This document shows, piece after piece, positions 45,289-56,885 of a stretch of DNA of 64,000 bases; the stretch's first letter is position 1, and every line of letters begins with the position of its first letter. The notes under the pieces are model-generated. The model was given only the letters and a program-made list of their open reading frames with translations, made no database searches and had not been told where the DNA came from. The DNA comes from Psilocybe azurescens. Lineage: Eukaryota; Basidiomycota; Agaricomycetes; Agaricales; Agrocybaceae. Made by a program: the position numbers and the translations under genes. The stretch spans positions 992,001 to 1,056,000 of the forward strand of contig JAJIRX010000510.1 of NCBI GenBank assembly GCA_023853785.1, read 5' to 3'.

Positions 45289-48200
45289 TCAACCTTGCCC
45301 TTCTTCGGAACCGTACGCATTGCTCTTGTGCTTTGGCAAAAAGCTCCACGTCTCAGGAGCAGGACCCAAGAACATTTCTGATATCTTGACCCAGTCGTTA
45401 CTATCAGGACTCGCCAGTAGTGTTTCTATGGAGGGAAGGCCATTTTCAGTTGATTTATGAACTGGGAACAGCGATGCAAACTGGAGATGGGCAAATTGTA
45501 CGTACCCAAATCGCTTCGACCTCGAAAAGCAGGCGCTCGGTCATTGATTCGTCCAGGAAGATGTTCCAGGATACCGATGGGCACATATCGATATTGGAAA
45601 GAAAGCGCTTCGCACAAGTATCGCCTCGTGGCGTTAACACCTGCAGTATCTGAGCCAAAGTGACTGTCAGACGAAAAGGTAAAGTAAAGCGCATCAGCAA
45701 CATGCCAAATACATAAAACGAGCAGGAATACAAAAGAGCTTACTTCAGTCCATATTCAGCATACTGCAAATCAAATCAACATCAGAACTTTATCCCAACA
45801 AATACGAATAAGCATGTAAAAGAACATACGTTGCGAATAAGTCCCAGTCTCTCTCTCGCACTAATATCCCATTCCCTATGCTCTTTGACTTCTGTGAAAA
45901 TCCATGGCTTGATCAACGCTCCTCGCGCAATCATGACACCATCCACCCCCGTCTTCTCCACATTCGTCCAGTAATCATGCGACGAGAAGCAATCGCCTCC
46001 GCCGAAGATAGGTACAGGGGGTACTGGTGAGAATTGAACAAACAGGGTCAATACAAGTGCGACTTCGACTTTGGAACCTGGAAATGCGTACAATCTTCAT
46101 CTTGCTCTCGTGCTCTCACAGCATCCACACATTGCTTGATATAATCCCAGTCTGCCAATCGCGTATATCTTTGCTGCCTCGTCCGTCCATGAAGCTATAA
46201 CAATCACGTAAGTCAGTAAACTATAAGAACTGAAGAAAGAAAGAAAGTAAGCAAATAGGTAAAAAGACATACCGTCATACACCCTACGTTCCATTCAGCT
46301 GCAAGTCGAGGCATGGTCTTATGCGCTGTATTCTTCCCGTCCTTCACTCCCGTCCTAAGTTTCACTGTAACAGGTATCTCTCCCAAAGCCTTATTCATCC
46401 CAATCAGAATCTTGCCCAGCTTTCCAACAGTGTCCAAAACTAATCACAAAAATATTAGCCTCAAACATCGCGAATAGATTGCCACCTTGAAAAAAGAAAA
46501 GAAAAATCACATACGAGCAGACCCACTGCCCTGCTTGAACACTAAATCAATCGGGCATCCACAATTAACGTCCACGAAGTCGATGTTCCCCGCACACTCC
46601 TTTGCGAGGACCTCCGCCGTCGGGACGAGGTTGGTAGGCTTGTTGCCTGCGACCTGCACGCCGAATGTTCTTTCGGACGGGTGCCGGCGGACGAGGGACC
46701 ATTCTTCTTTGGAACCAGAGAGGAAGGACGTTGCGAGACCCACTAAATGAAGGATGGAGGAGCAGTTAGCTACAAGCGAGGGTAGATGGATGGATAGCTC
46801 TTGGGAAAGACTTACTCTCGCCACAAGTGATATCAGCACCCAAGTCCACACACAACCTTCGGAATGGCTACAACAAAGGCTGATAAGCACAAATCCCAAA
46901 CACTTTTCATCAAGAACGACACTTACCAAATTCCCGACAGTTGTCAACGGAGCCAAATCTATGCATTCAGTAAGAATAAGTATTGAGGAACGAGATAAAA
47001 TGGCATATGGGTTGCGTACATGTCTTCCCTTTCCAATGAAGCCTTTTCTTCTCTGCAAAGCGAACTCGAGCATCCGGTGAGTCGACTCGACTTGTCAGTG
47101 GTAGGCTATCACCCGTGCGTTTCTCCACCTGCCCCGTTTGCACCTGTGAAGATGCAGGTGTAGATGTAGTTTCAGGCATGGAGACAGATTCAGGCGCGCC
47201 AACGGCTTCCGCAACAACACTGGAATCCACAGGAGGAATTCTGGCAGGCGCAGGCGCGGCGGGTGTAAGCGCAGCCATCTCAACATCCTCCAGATCCTGC
47301 TCAGGTTCGCCAATAACAACCGAGTTGGCGTCTGGTACAGGTTTTGGTTTGTTGTTCAACTCCGGGTTGTCCAGCGTGAGTTGCCTGAGGTAGGCGTCTG
47401 AGATCGGGAGCGGGTACTATCAAGAAGAAGTAGAAGAAACGTCGTCAGGATCAAGCTCGTCCACGGGTCATAGTATTGATTATGAAAAGTGTTGAAGAAT
47501 AACGTACTTTTCTAGAGCGCAACACCTTCTGCACGTCAGGACCGACGAAGTTGACCTCTCGCGTCGTCACCGCCGCGCGTGCTTTCTTGTCCTCGTCATC
47601 CACCAAAGAAAGCTCGCCAGATTCCTCCGAGATGCGTATATGACCTCCCAAGAATCGGCATTTGAATCCATATCTGTAAATTTCATTACGTTCATCAGTA
47701 AAGAGCAAAAAATCCGGCGTATATGCGTATGAGCTACCTGCATTCCCCCGTCTCAGCAAACACTGGACAGACAGTGTTCAAGTCCAGTGAAGGGTACGCT
47801 GGATGTGTTTTTCGAAGGGGCGTGGCTTCTGGAGCGAATGGTGGTGCGTCTGAAATTTGAGAGATCTCTGGTATGTGGATATCCTGGGTTTTAGCCGCGA
47901 GATACGATGCGATATCGTGTGTGTTCCGACACCTATGTATTCAAAACGCGCCTATAAGTCTCGTGCAAAAGTGGAAAAGAAACAAGTAGCAAATGATTTC
48001 TGCCTGTGAGCAGTCCTCTTTCGTCCTTGAACTGGAACAAAGACGAAACGAGAAACAACCACGCAGTGCACTGAGAGCAAAGGTATTAAAGAGAATAGGA
48101 CACTCAACTCGTCTCCGAATTCACAAACCGAACCATTCGCAATCTTCCAGCACAAGTCAAGTTCATCCCTCACTTTTCCAAACTTTCGCGCCTTATTCTG

Positions 48201-48574
48201 TCCCTGCCTGGCCTTTTTCTGCTCTTTTGTCATCTTTCCGCCTTTTCCTGGACCTCTCGAGTCTCTTGAATCGGGATTGGCATCTCGTGCGTCGCGACGC
48301 TGTCCGCGATCTCCCGTCGTCGTGCCTTCAGCTGCATCGTCGTCTGGGATGTAAAGCGGGTTTTTGGATAGCAAAAACCTATGTCATACAACTCAGATCA
48401 GAATTCAGAATTTGTACCTGAAATAGATGAAGAACTGTTGGTTCTTCAGTTGTAATTGATTATTTCGACGTACTCTGCTTTAACTGGTGCTGTGCCTGCA
48501 GGGAATGATGTGGGGACAGAAGCCGGTGTAGATATTTGAGCAGAGATGCTCGTAGGCGTGGTTTCGATTTGCAT
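45289..48574 (-). CDS. DUS3: tRNA-dihydrouridine(47) synthase DUS3
   Basis: This FMN enzyme reduces uridine 47 in tRNA variable loops (and some mRNA sites) with NADPH. ATG 48574 opens [13 protein letters not shown]. Two CCCH zinc fingers follow, as in all Dus3: [20 protein letters not shown], and [22 protein letters not shown] with its last residues after an intron. A linker leads to the TIM barrel: [27 protein letters not shown], and the active-site segment [20 protein letters not shown] with catalytic Cys. Then [66 protein letters not shown] and the helical tail [20 protein letters not shown]. The end is [20 protein letters not shown], then [16 protein letters not shown] 45289-45291. About 14 introns, all in frame. 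The intron after the first half of finger 1 is unusually long (about 180 nt). Intact. Confidence 0.95.
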
Positions 48575-48909
48575 GGAGCAAGATCTAAGGTGGAGAGGTG
48601 GTTAATAGTTATGTTACAAAAGTTAACTGGAGATGTTGACTGTTCAAATTGAAATTCAATCTTATCGGTAAAGGCATCATGTGACTGACGCGCTGGAAAT
48701 TTGATCGGAAGATAGGGGCGCACCCTAGTGCACGAAATTTTACCGTAGTCAATAAGGCCAGAAGATGGGGGTAGTTGCCCCACTCCAGAGAAATTTTTAA
48801 TAATAAACCAGACAAGCGGAGAAGAGCAAGTACCGATATTCTTTTCATAGCATTTTACGATTCAGGACAAATTCAGAAAGGGTTTTACCTCGGGGTACAA
48901 AGTATTAGG

Positions 48910-49568
48910 TCATAGTAAGCGGTAGTGGGACTCGCGGAAATCGACCTCAACGTCGGTAATTTGGAGACCCAGAAGCAGATTCAGCACAGCCTGGGCAGCA
49001 TTGTGGCAAGCCGTGGGCACGGTATCGCCGGGGACGCCAACCCAGATCGTAACGTGGGCTTTCTCGCGGCTGGCCTCATCGCGGTCGTCATCGTCATCAT
49101 CGTGGCCATATTTGCCCAGACGCATGTCTTCGTCCTTTTCCACCTTGATTTTGACTATGTCAATCGTGCTGAAGTGGATCTAGCGTATCACGGTGATCAT
49201 ATTTGACGACTTACACGACAAACCCATTGTCACTTACTTGGTGGGTTTCCAATGATCTTGATGACTTCCTTATCGAGACCGTCTTCCCAGTGTGACCTCA
49301 ACGGATGGCCGAATGACGGTCTGAGCTCCCGAATCTGATTTCGACGCCAGGGATTCTTGTCCCTGTTGGTTCGATAGATGAGGCAAGGCCGTGACGCCAA
49401 ACCATTGTAATAGCCCGTCGCCTCCTCGACGGGGACTGCGTGTTCGTCCTGCAAGTGCAAGACACGGCTGGAGGCGGCGTTGCCGTCGGACGCGGAGACG
49501 CTGGCGGCTCCCTCTTCGTCGTCAGAGCCTTGCTTTGCGTGTGCGCGTTTGGCATGTTGGATATTCAT
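48910..49568 (-). CDS. Truncated conserved agaric protein of unknown function
   Basis: ATG 49568 reads MNIQHAKRAHAKQGSDDEEG, an acidic/Ser leader. Then come GYYNGLASRPCLIYRTNRDK, a short Trp/Arg segment, and IRELRPSFGHPLRSHWEDGL leading to KEVIKIIGN. An intron with a strong GTAAGT donor follows. The second part has IKVEKDEDMRLGKYGH, an Asp run (six in a row), HVTIWVGVPGDTVPTACHNA and LGLQITDVEVDFRESHYRLL, TGA 48910-48912. The order GLxSRPxL, LRPV-like, WVGVxPG and DVEVxxRES recalls an agaricomycete family of much longer proteins (often 400 residues or more), so this copy ends early. The frame between the intron and KIKVEKD can also be read as STIDIVKIK, which would need another acceptor phase, so a shift or decay is possible. 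Function unknown; family recall is from memory and unverified. Confidence 0.5.
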
Positions 49569-50061
49569 ATTTATTTCTTCCTTGGAAAGTGATATTTTGG
49601 AGGAAAGAAGACGAAATAGGCCCGCTATGGGATCGATAGAGAAAAAAGAGAGGGAAAGATGGCTGGGTGGCTGAGCGGAGCGAGTTGTTTATGTCACGAC
49701 GTGCGGTGCTGAGACATGGACTAGGAGAGCCCAAGGCGTGGTATTAGGTCTTAGATCTTAGGTTAGTGCGTGGTTAGTACTAGTGACCTGGTGACCATGT
49801 CTATTATAATAAATTTTCGGCTTCACCAATGGTCCATTGGATCCCTGCAATCAACCGTTCTACCTCCGGGAAACTCGGTGGCTCCGTCATTGAGCGCGAG
49901 CGCCTGTCGTCCTGTCCAACGTTAAAGGGCGTAGGCAAAAAATATGTATTACGCTGAAATGCAAAATTTGTAGTACATCCGAGTGTTGAACCCAATAATA
50001 TTTCTTTCTCCTCGACAGGATCCAGCTCTACTATCCATCCAGGGGTCTCGATAACGGATGT

Positions 50062-50974
50062 CTATCCCTTGACAAATCGACCTATACTATGCCCAAAAAG
50101 TGTTTCTTCAGTTTCTGCCTCTTTTCTCTCCAAGTCAAGCTCTCTCCATATGCTCTTTCCTTTATCTTCCCGGTCCTTGATCTCACTCACCCACACATCG
50201 GTCGGCCTGTCTATCCTACACCCATCAAAAGCACACGCCCATACAGGCGCCCAAAACCTTGCCACCACTGAATGTCCTCCCTAGTGCTCAGGACATGCTC
50301 ATACATCAAAAGCTGTCCTCCCGACTTAAGCACATCCTGTACCAGGCGCGTAGCACTCTTCTGTGGCTCCGGGACCGAGCACAGCGTCAGCACCGAGACG
50401 ATCGTGTCTACTAACGGAGCCGAGGTCAATTTAGCCGCTTGTTTGGAGGAAGAGGAAGAGATAGATAGATTGGATAGAATTTTAAGTGGTTCTTCGACAC
50501 CACAGGAGAGAATGACAAGTGTCCCGTCCGACTCGTGAAACCCGGCCTCGTGTGCCTGCGAGCGTATCCTATCATGCATGAGAGCATTCGGCTCCAGAGC
50601 GACATACCGCGTCACTCGAGCCCGATTGAGATACTTCGCGGTATGCCCAAATCCTGCAAAAGACAAAGAAAAATCAGTTGAGCAAAGTCATCAGAACTCC
50701 ATCTCACAGATGTAATCAAACACTGACCAGCACCAATATCCAGCACCACTCCATACGCATTCGGCGTGATCAAATGCTCTTTCAGATCTTTACAGTTCCC
50801 ATCCACCTCATCCCCAAAGTCCATCCACATGCGAGCAAAGAAGATCCTTGAAAGCGCTTGCCATCTAAACAACAACGTGGGTTCTTTTGCAACAGCTTTG
50901 AGAGTGGGAATCAAGGCGACCACTATGGCCATCTTGAGGTCACTAAGGAGCAACACCGCGTTTTTCAGCTTCAT
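50062..50974 (-). CDS. SAM-dependent class I methyltransferase (METTL7/UbiE-like)
   Basis: The fold transfers methyl from S-adenosylmethionine to an unidentified acceptor. ATG 50974 reads MKLKNAVLLLSDLKMAIVVA, a possible membrane-associating N-terminal helix as in METTL7-like proteins. Then come FFARMWMDFGDEVDGNCKDL and the SAM-binding motif VVLDIGAG, joined by an intron to FGHTAKYLNRARVTRYVALE (acidic Glu of motif 2) and PNALMHDRIR. A Ser-rich loop and SVLTLCSVPEPQKSATRLVQ with VLKSGGQLLMYEHV follow. The frame breaks at the T-run 50259-50260. One more base would join QWWQ to RFWAPVWACAFDGCRIDRPT, the conserved tail, ending GRFVKG with TAG 50062-50064. The frame stays open for a further 85 codons beyond that TAG. 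About 285 residues, normal for the family. Confidence 0.82.
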
Positions 50975-51568
50975 AGGGATTCAGTATTCTGATTCTGGTG
51001 AAGTTGTACAAGGAGTTGGGGGGGGATGATGGTGGTGGTGGATGATAAAGAGGAAGGGTCGGCACGTTTGAATTTCAATGACAACCTTCTGGAAATCTAT
51101 GTTTAGTGCCCGAGCAGCTAAAATTACCCGTAGCGTCTAAACTTCAAAAAAGACCCATAGAAAGTCAAAGCATAGATTTGGTCATTCAAAAAGGATGGAA
51201 CAAAATAACGATTGAAATATAACCATAATTGTAGGAGTAGATGAAAAACGACAGAGAATGAAAAGCAGGGCGGGCAGGTAGAAAAGATACCTTGATCGTG
51301 AGAACCCGGTAACATGGTATTTGGCCGGATTAGCGAAGGCGCTTACCGGGGAATATACGGCCCGAACTGATTGGAAATAAGGAGTCCAGTACGCCGCTCC
51401 TTGGCCGCTGCAAGCGTCGAGCAAGGTTCTATGAAGGCCATGAACAACGGTTTTTAGATAATCTTATTCGAATTTGAACAGCCAAAGTGTGTGTCTTACA
51501 GTATCTCCATCAAATAAAGGGTATATTAACTTACAAGTCTAAAACGTGTTGTAGTCATGATCCTTCAA
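50975..51568. other. Intergenic, nothing recognised
   Basis: Spacer between the AIF-like gene stop and the methyltransferase start, both minus. A G-run (about 51020-51025) and short TGG repeats lie just upstream of the methyltransferase start. Confidence 0.4.
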
Positions 51569-53512
51569 TCACGGAATCATATCCTCGTCCTTCTCGACTT
51601 TCTGTCCAAAGAATGGCCATATCAATGCAGCCTGGAGATCAGGAACCCCATCTGTCTTCAGGCCAATGTTGGGTCCAACTTGATAAACTGCTCTTGTCTA
51701 AATTGCGGAACAACACATCGAATCATAATGTCTTGTAGAACCCGCAGAAAAAAGAGACGTACCAATCCGAGAGATACCTTAATAGCTGGCAGACCAGGCG
51801 CATATTCCTCCAAAGGCTCGTCCACGGCATCAGCGTCGGACTTGGATTCGGACGCCTTAATGAGACGAATGATATTCCTAGAAGCTAGTTCTCCCTAAAA
51901 TGAAACGTGGATTAGACTATACATATGGTAAATGCATGAATAGGATTTGGCGTACCTGCGAATACGCATTATGCCCAGCAGGTATAGCGCCGAATGCGTC
52001 TGCTGCATCACCAATGGCAAAAATATGAGGATACGAAGTTGGCTTGGGCCCCAAAGCCTTCTCAGCATCTACAGAAAGTTTGTCGAGGACATCGACTAGA
52101 CTGGAAGATTCCTCCCCTGTTGTATTTTGCGTCGGGGAGTATATTTGCATGGTTTTGAGGACATGTACGAGTCTCGTGCTGTCGCTTACAGTGGTTGGAT
52201 CCATTGCCTTCAGTAAACCTGTATTGGGCGCTTGACCAGTACACAGCAGCTATTTGTTGAAACGGCCAAGTATTGTCAGTGTCATTCGCTTACATGGGTA
52301 TTGAGACTTACAAGAAGATCGGCCGCTATTTTACGGCCAGTCACTGTCCGAACAACTTTCTGTCCGGCCTCGTTGGTCTTTGCCTCACCTTTTTCGATGG
52401 AGCTGAGGTCAAGACGCTCGCCAAGGATGAGATTGATATCCATGGCTTCGCAGCTTGAGCTAACTACGCACAGCAAGTCGTCAGCACCATTTATCATCGA
52501 AGACGACGTACATTCAAACTCACTCTCGTCGTGCATGCCTTCGTCGAATCTTTGGTAGGAGGCGTGAACGCGAATGGAGGAGAGTCACTTCTTTCTGTGG
52601 ATATACAGACTTGATATCTGTAGCAAATTCTGGTACCCAAACATTATAAGTATTTTCAGACAATGAAATCTCAGATCGCAAAAGACCCACGAATTCCAAG
52701 GGCTCCACCGCCCACAATGAGGACAGTCGGCGCGTCTTTGATGACCTTTTGCTTTTGCTTAAACCAATCACACGCTTGCGCCTTCAATCCTGTATACTTT
52801 ACTTCAATATCGAAAGTTTCATTTGATTTCGGTGACTCTAGGTATTTGGATGAAGACGATCCCCACAGATTGAGAGGCGGAGGGAGGTGCGATCCTAGAG
52901 CATAGATGGCGTAGTCGAATGTAATTGTGTCAGTAGGTAAGCCTAATTCGGGGAAGGAACGGGATAATTTGATGTGGTGAGGTCGTATCGAGAGGACTTG
53001 AGCGTGGAGACGAATATGCTCTGACTTCGGTGGGTCAACAAGGAAGACCTTGTCGTAAGGGATAACTGGGATTTTGAGTGTTCAAAAAAATAAGCAAAGC
53101 ACGGCATATAAATATACTCACAAGCTTTATACTCATGGCCGGGGAGTACAGCGTATCGTGGCATAACGTATACATCTGATTAGATATTGTTAGTCAAACT
53201 TCACGATTTGCAACAGATAAGTCATACGGTTCGCATGTCTGGACCAAGGAAACGATTTATGAATGAGCAAAATGGACTATGGGAAACAAATGGCGAGAAT
53301 AAATTTACGAGTTTCGGTCAATCAGGATAACCTTCCATCCTTCAGGAACGCCTGCAGCAAGAACCTGTGCTGCACGGGCGCCTGTGAGGTGTACGATCCA
53401 AATTTAGCCCCCATTGAGATGCGTAATTACCTCCAAACTACTGACCTCCGTACGCGGCACCCAAGACAACGACGGTCTTTGTTTCACTAGTAGGAGCTAA
53501 TCCACCACCCAT
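51569..53512 (-). CDS. AIF/FSP1-like FAD-dependent NAD(P)H oxidoreductase
   Basis: Such flavoproteins reduce quinones or other acceptors with NAD(P)H (AMID/FSP1 and type II NADH dehydrogenase relatives). ATG 53512 reads MGGGLAPTSETKTVVVLGAA, a Rossmann start for FAD completed after an intron (GG/ARAAQVL). Then GWKVILIDRNS, an 11-nt exon (53228-53238) giving HAN, and HVYVMPRYAVLPGHEYKA. After FDYAIYALGSHLPPPL comes the second dinucleotide fold, VLIVGGGALGI. Next are VTLLHSRSRLLPK, GRKIAADLLLLCTGQAPNTG and the FAD-closing HIFAIGDAADAFGAIPAGHN. The end is GLKTDGVPDLQAALIWPFFG, then KVEKDEDMIP, TGA 51569-51571. One extra base near 52549 breaks the frame between LLPK and FDEGMHDE. About 440 residues. 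No mitochondrial presequence is evident. Same strand as the methyltransferase. Confidence 0.88.
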
Positions 53513-54229
53513 TTTTATGTGATTGAGATGCTAGATGTAAATTTCTGGGTGGAAAGCTCGGGGATATGGGAGTTTGTGCAACAAGAACGAGTTAAAGAGA
53601 GAGAGTGAAGAAGGAAATCCTTATCAGATAAGAAAATTCCGCAATCTACCGCATCGTTGATGATATTCACGTGACTCTTATCTATACTCATTGCGCAGTT
53701 GCCATTGGCGAGGAAACAGCGACGTTTAAACCGACTTAAACGTGTCTTACGGTTATACATGACTTATAATATTTAGCCGTTTGGACGAAAAACAACGGAA
53801 TATATGTTTAAGCTCGAAGACAGCTGTTTCTTTGACAAACAGGGGTCACCGCCAGCATTGAATTGGAATTGGAACCTTAATTTTGTCTTGATTTTTGGCT
53901 ACTACTCTACATACCAATGAATACCTATGTGTTCTGAAGTCAACGTATACACCATATCCATTGACATTCATTAGCTTGGTTATTGAAGCCACTCCGTGGT
54001 CAATAAAATCGAGCTTACTGGTACCAAACACAGCTTATTTGATATCGGACGGCGCTAGGCCTAGTTAGTAGTGAGTGTATCATGCATACCAAGGCGCTCA
54101 AATTTCTAATCTAATGGGAAGGATTAATCTATTTGGAAACCCGGGTTGTTCATTCATAAGACATTTTTGTGCCTTTGAGGTCCAACAGTTGCCGATAGTA
54201 GCTGTTCTGCCATCGCTGAACTTTAGGGC
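53513..54229. other. Intergenic, nothing recognised
   Basis: AT-rich spacer upstream of the AIF-like gene. No coding features, RNA genes or repeats identified. Confidence 0.4.
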
Positions 54230-54570
54230 TTAATGTTTAACTTTGAACAGGCACGACATTCGTTGATGAGCGTCGCTGCTCGCTGCCCACGGAAAACACC
54301 AAAATTCGCGACATGGGCCGACCGACGCTGCCACGATTCCCGTTTCGAATACAGGATACCCAAAAACACGCAACATAGAAACGAACAAATGCGCACTAAA
54401 ACCTAGTCCCTTCCGCCTTGCTTCCAATGCAACGCCGTACTCCATAACGCCGACAAAATGCGTCTCATCAACTTCGCAAATCGCATACCATACGACACAA
54501 TATGAGAGCGGCTCCGAAACTGTTCTCTCATTTCCCTGAACAGCACCTACAAGAAGATTCCTGATGCTTC
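54230..54570 (-). pseudogene. Possible GNAT acetyltransferase fragment
   Basis: Reading minus from about 54570 gives LVGAVQGNERTVSEPLSYCV, YAICEVDETHFVGVMEYGVA, then a motif-A-like ARRKGLGFSAHLFVSMLRVF (R/Q-x-x-G-x-G/A type acetyl-CoA loop) and GYPVFETGIVAASVGPC, ending FKVKH at 54230. The order of a strand, an RxxGxGFS loop and a long helix fits a GNAT fold. No start codon in good context or upstream exons are visible, and the segment before LVGAVQ is out of frame. It is probably a remnant, or one exon of a gene I cannot complete. Confidence 0.3.
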
Positions 54571-54756
54571 ATTATCCTGGACCTCAAAAACGACGATCTG
54601 CGAGGTTTATATCATTGGCTGGTGTGGGTTTCCTCCTTCTTTCTTAGTTTCTTACAATACTTCTACTTGCTCTTCGCGTTTTTCTCTCCCCCTTCTTTTT
54701 TTTTTTGCTTGCCAATATTGGACGCTTTCCTGGTCATTTCAGACGTTTTTGTTGTA

Positions 54757-54766
54757 GTATAAAAAG
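54757..54766 (+). promoter_or_regulatory. TATA-box-like element
   Basis: The string gtataaaaag sits after a pyrimidine-rich tract (a run of about ten T at 54696-54705) and about 30-60 bp before a C/T-rich, initiator-like stretch. It has the look of a strong fungal core promoter reading plus. The only candidate product downstream is the broken signal-peptide-like frame at 55352. Confidence 0.35.
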
Positions 54767-55351
54767 ACATTTGTATTCGACTTGAACAGACCAGAACAAT
54801 ACACACTGTTTCTCCCCATCCCGTTGTACTCCAAACCCAAAATTCTCACCGCAGATAACCCCATCGTGTTGCCCTCGTCGTCTGCAACTTCTGTTACAAA
54901 TCATCTATAGCTGCCCTCGTCGTCTGCAGTCCCACTCGTACTTCGTACCTCGCCTTTCACACTGCGGTTCCTTCTCAGGGAAATTGACTTTGAAGGCGAC
55001 CTCTCTTTGTTGGACAGCCTGAACCCCCATTCGCAACCTTGGAGCCGCACATTGCGACATCCTGTGTCTTCTTTTTTGTTTGTTCTGCACGGCATAGCGT
55101 GTCGTAGGCCCATCATCGTTATGGTTTATTGTCACCAACTTGTTTTCGGTGACGACGATACTCATTACTGATAGCTACTGCTTACAGAATCCACGTTTTT
55201 AGCTTGTTTTTGAACCAAGCTGCAGTTAGTACGTGGCCTATAGGTCACAAACCAGTCAATATTTTTAATAAGAAAAAGTGGAAAGCAGAAGAAGCAACGT
55301 AGACGACCGCCTTAGTCCGACTGTAAACCTCAAACAACACGAGTCCCGAAA

Positions 55352-55648
55352 ATGAAGCTCGCACTTAGCGTCGCTCTTTAGATATTCTCCACACATTCTG
55401 GTCCCCGACTGCGCATGCCGGAGAGGCAAAAAGACTATTTATGGGTTGCTCGAACAGTTGGAAGCCCCGGGTTTCTCTTGGAATGGGGGTTTTCAAATAG
55501 ATTAATCCATGACTTGCGGTCCGAGTCAACGTATTTGCGCATCGGACTCGCCTTCGTCAACTTCATAGCGGGGAGTCGGCATGCTCGAAAAATAAAAGAC
55601 ATTGATTTGCAGATAGGGGTGCTCAGGATTTTAGGTCCTTTTAATTAA
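55352..55648 (+). pseudogene. Broken secreted-protein-like frame (MKLALSVAL then stop)
   Basis: ATG 55352 codes MKLALSVAL, a typical start of a fungal secretion signal, but codon 10 is TAG (55379-55381). The same frame then stays open for 88 codons to 55648 (IFSTHSGPRLRMPERQK...), without a recognisable domain. A TATA-like element lies about 590 bp upstream. It may be a decayed small secreted protein gene, or chance. The downstream residues are not obviously secreted-protein-like. Confidence 0.22.
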
Positions 55649-56885
55649 CATGCCATATAATCAAGTTGAGAGACTACCGTGCATGTTATTCACCAGTCTT
55701 AGGACTGCCGCAGTCCCTTCCGTTGGGCAAACTTTAATTCAACAGACATCAGGATTCATATGTACATGACGTCTCAGTAATTTAAGGTTGTGTGTCCCCT
55801 CCACATTCTTCCACACAACCTTCCGAATCTCTAAGGAGGGTTGTAAGTACCAGCTGCTCGGTATCTTTGCCCAGAGAAGATTAGACAAGATCCATGATCG
55901 GATCGGGATTCGCTTAACTAGAAAGCAACTAGAAAGCAACTTGAAAGCCGTTTGAACGCTCCGGCCTATCTGCAGTTATCTGCTCTACAGTCAAAATACC
56001 GCTCACCTGTAGCGCATCTTGGCTCGGACCTCAAAACATCAGAATTAAGTGAACCAGTCGTGAACAATTGATGTACAAGAGTCACAAATATGTGTAAGTA
56101 AACACACACAACCCTTTAGTGTTCGGGACTAAACTCATCAAATATGTTATCCGCAGCGACCCAAATGGATCCCACCATACATAACCCCAAGTGGCCACGA
56201 TTTTTGGTTACGACGTACGTCATTGTCCGTTGTTACGAGCTTCACCTGGTTTCACTGGTATGCTTTAGGAGAAAACAGGAAAGGAACGAGGTGGCTTGAA
56301 GAGACCCCAAGGGGATCCCTACTTACCGAACAAGTCATGAAAAGCATATGAATAATCGTACAACAAAACCGACAAAATTGCACAGGAGGTATGATACCAG
56401 CTGGTCTAAGTTAGGGGTCAGCGAGATTCCGCCCGAAGTTGTCCACATGGGCACAGGTGGGCACCCAACGAGCTTCGTTCCTCGCTTCGACATTGGCGGA
56501 GAAGACTTTGAATGAGGCACCTATTATATAGACTATACACATATTGATACCGTGCTGCAGCATTGGCATGGCCTCGTGCCCGAGAGACATGAAATGATAG
56601 CACGATGTTATTTGAAAAACTACAAACAAACAGAAGTAATCTGAAGTAGTGGAATATATACAATATTGGTTGGTGTAGTATACTTCGTAAATAGTGACAG
56701 GTATTATAAGATAGTACATTCCGCAGGAGGCGAAGAGCTGGATGGAGATTAGTGATAAATGAAAGTGCTTGGTGTTGACCAGGAAAGAATTACACCGGTG
56801 GCTGGTCAAGGGCTAGAGGCGTCGAGATGAAATACAAGCCCAAGATATGTCAAGGTAGGTCAAGTGTTCAAGAGTGCCTGATTAT
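55649..56885. other. Intergenic, downstream of the G-alpha gene
   Basis: About 1.2 kb without a recognised gene. Minus-strand frames at 56335-56809 have no family features. Confidence 0.45.

Noticed and set aside
56335..56809. Two overlapping minus-strand frames just downstream of the G-alpha gene
   Set aside because: No family features, AT-driven Ile/Tyr/Phe composition, and they lie in the 3' flank.
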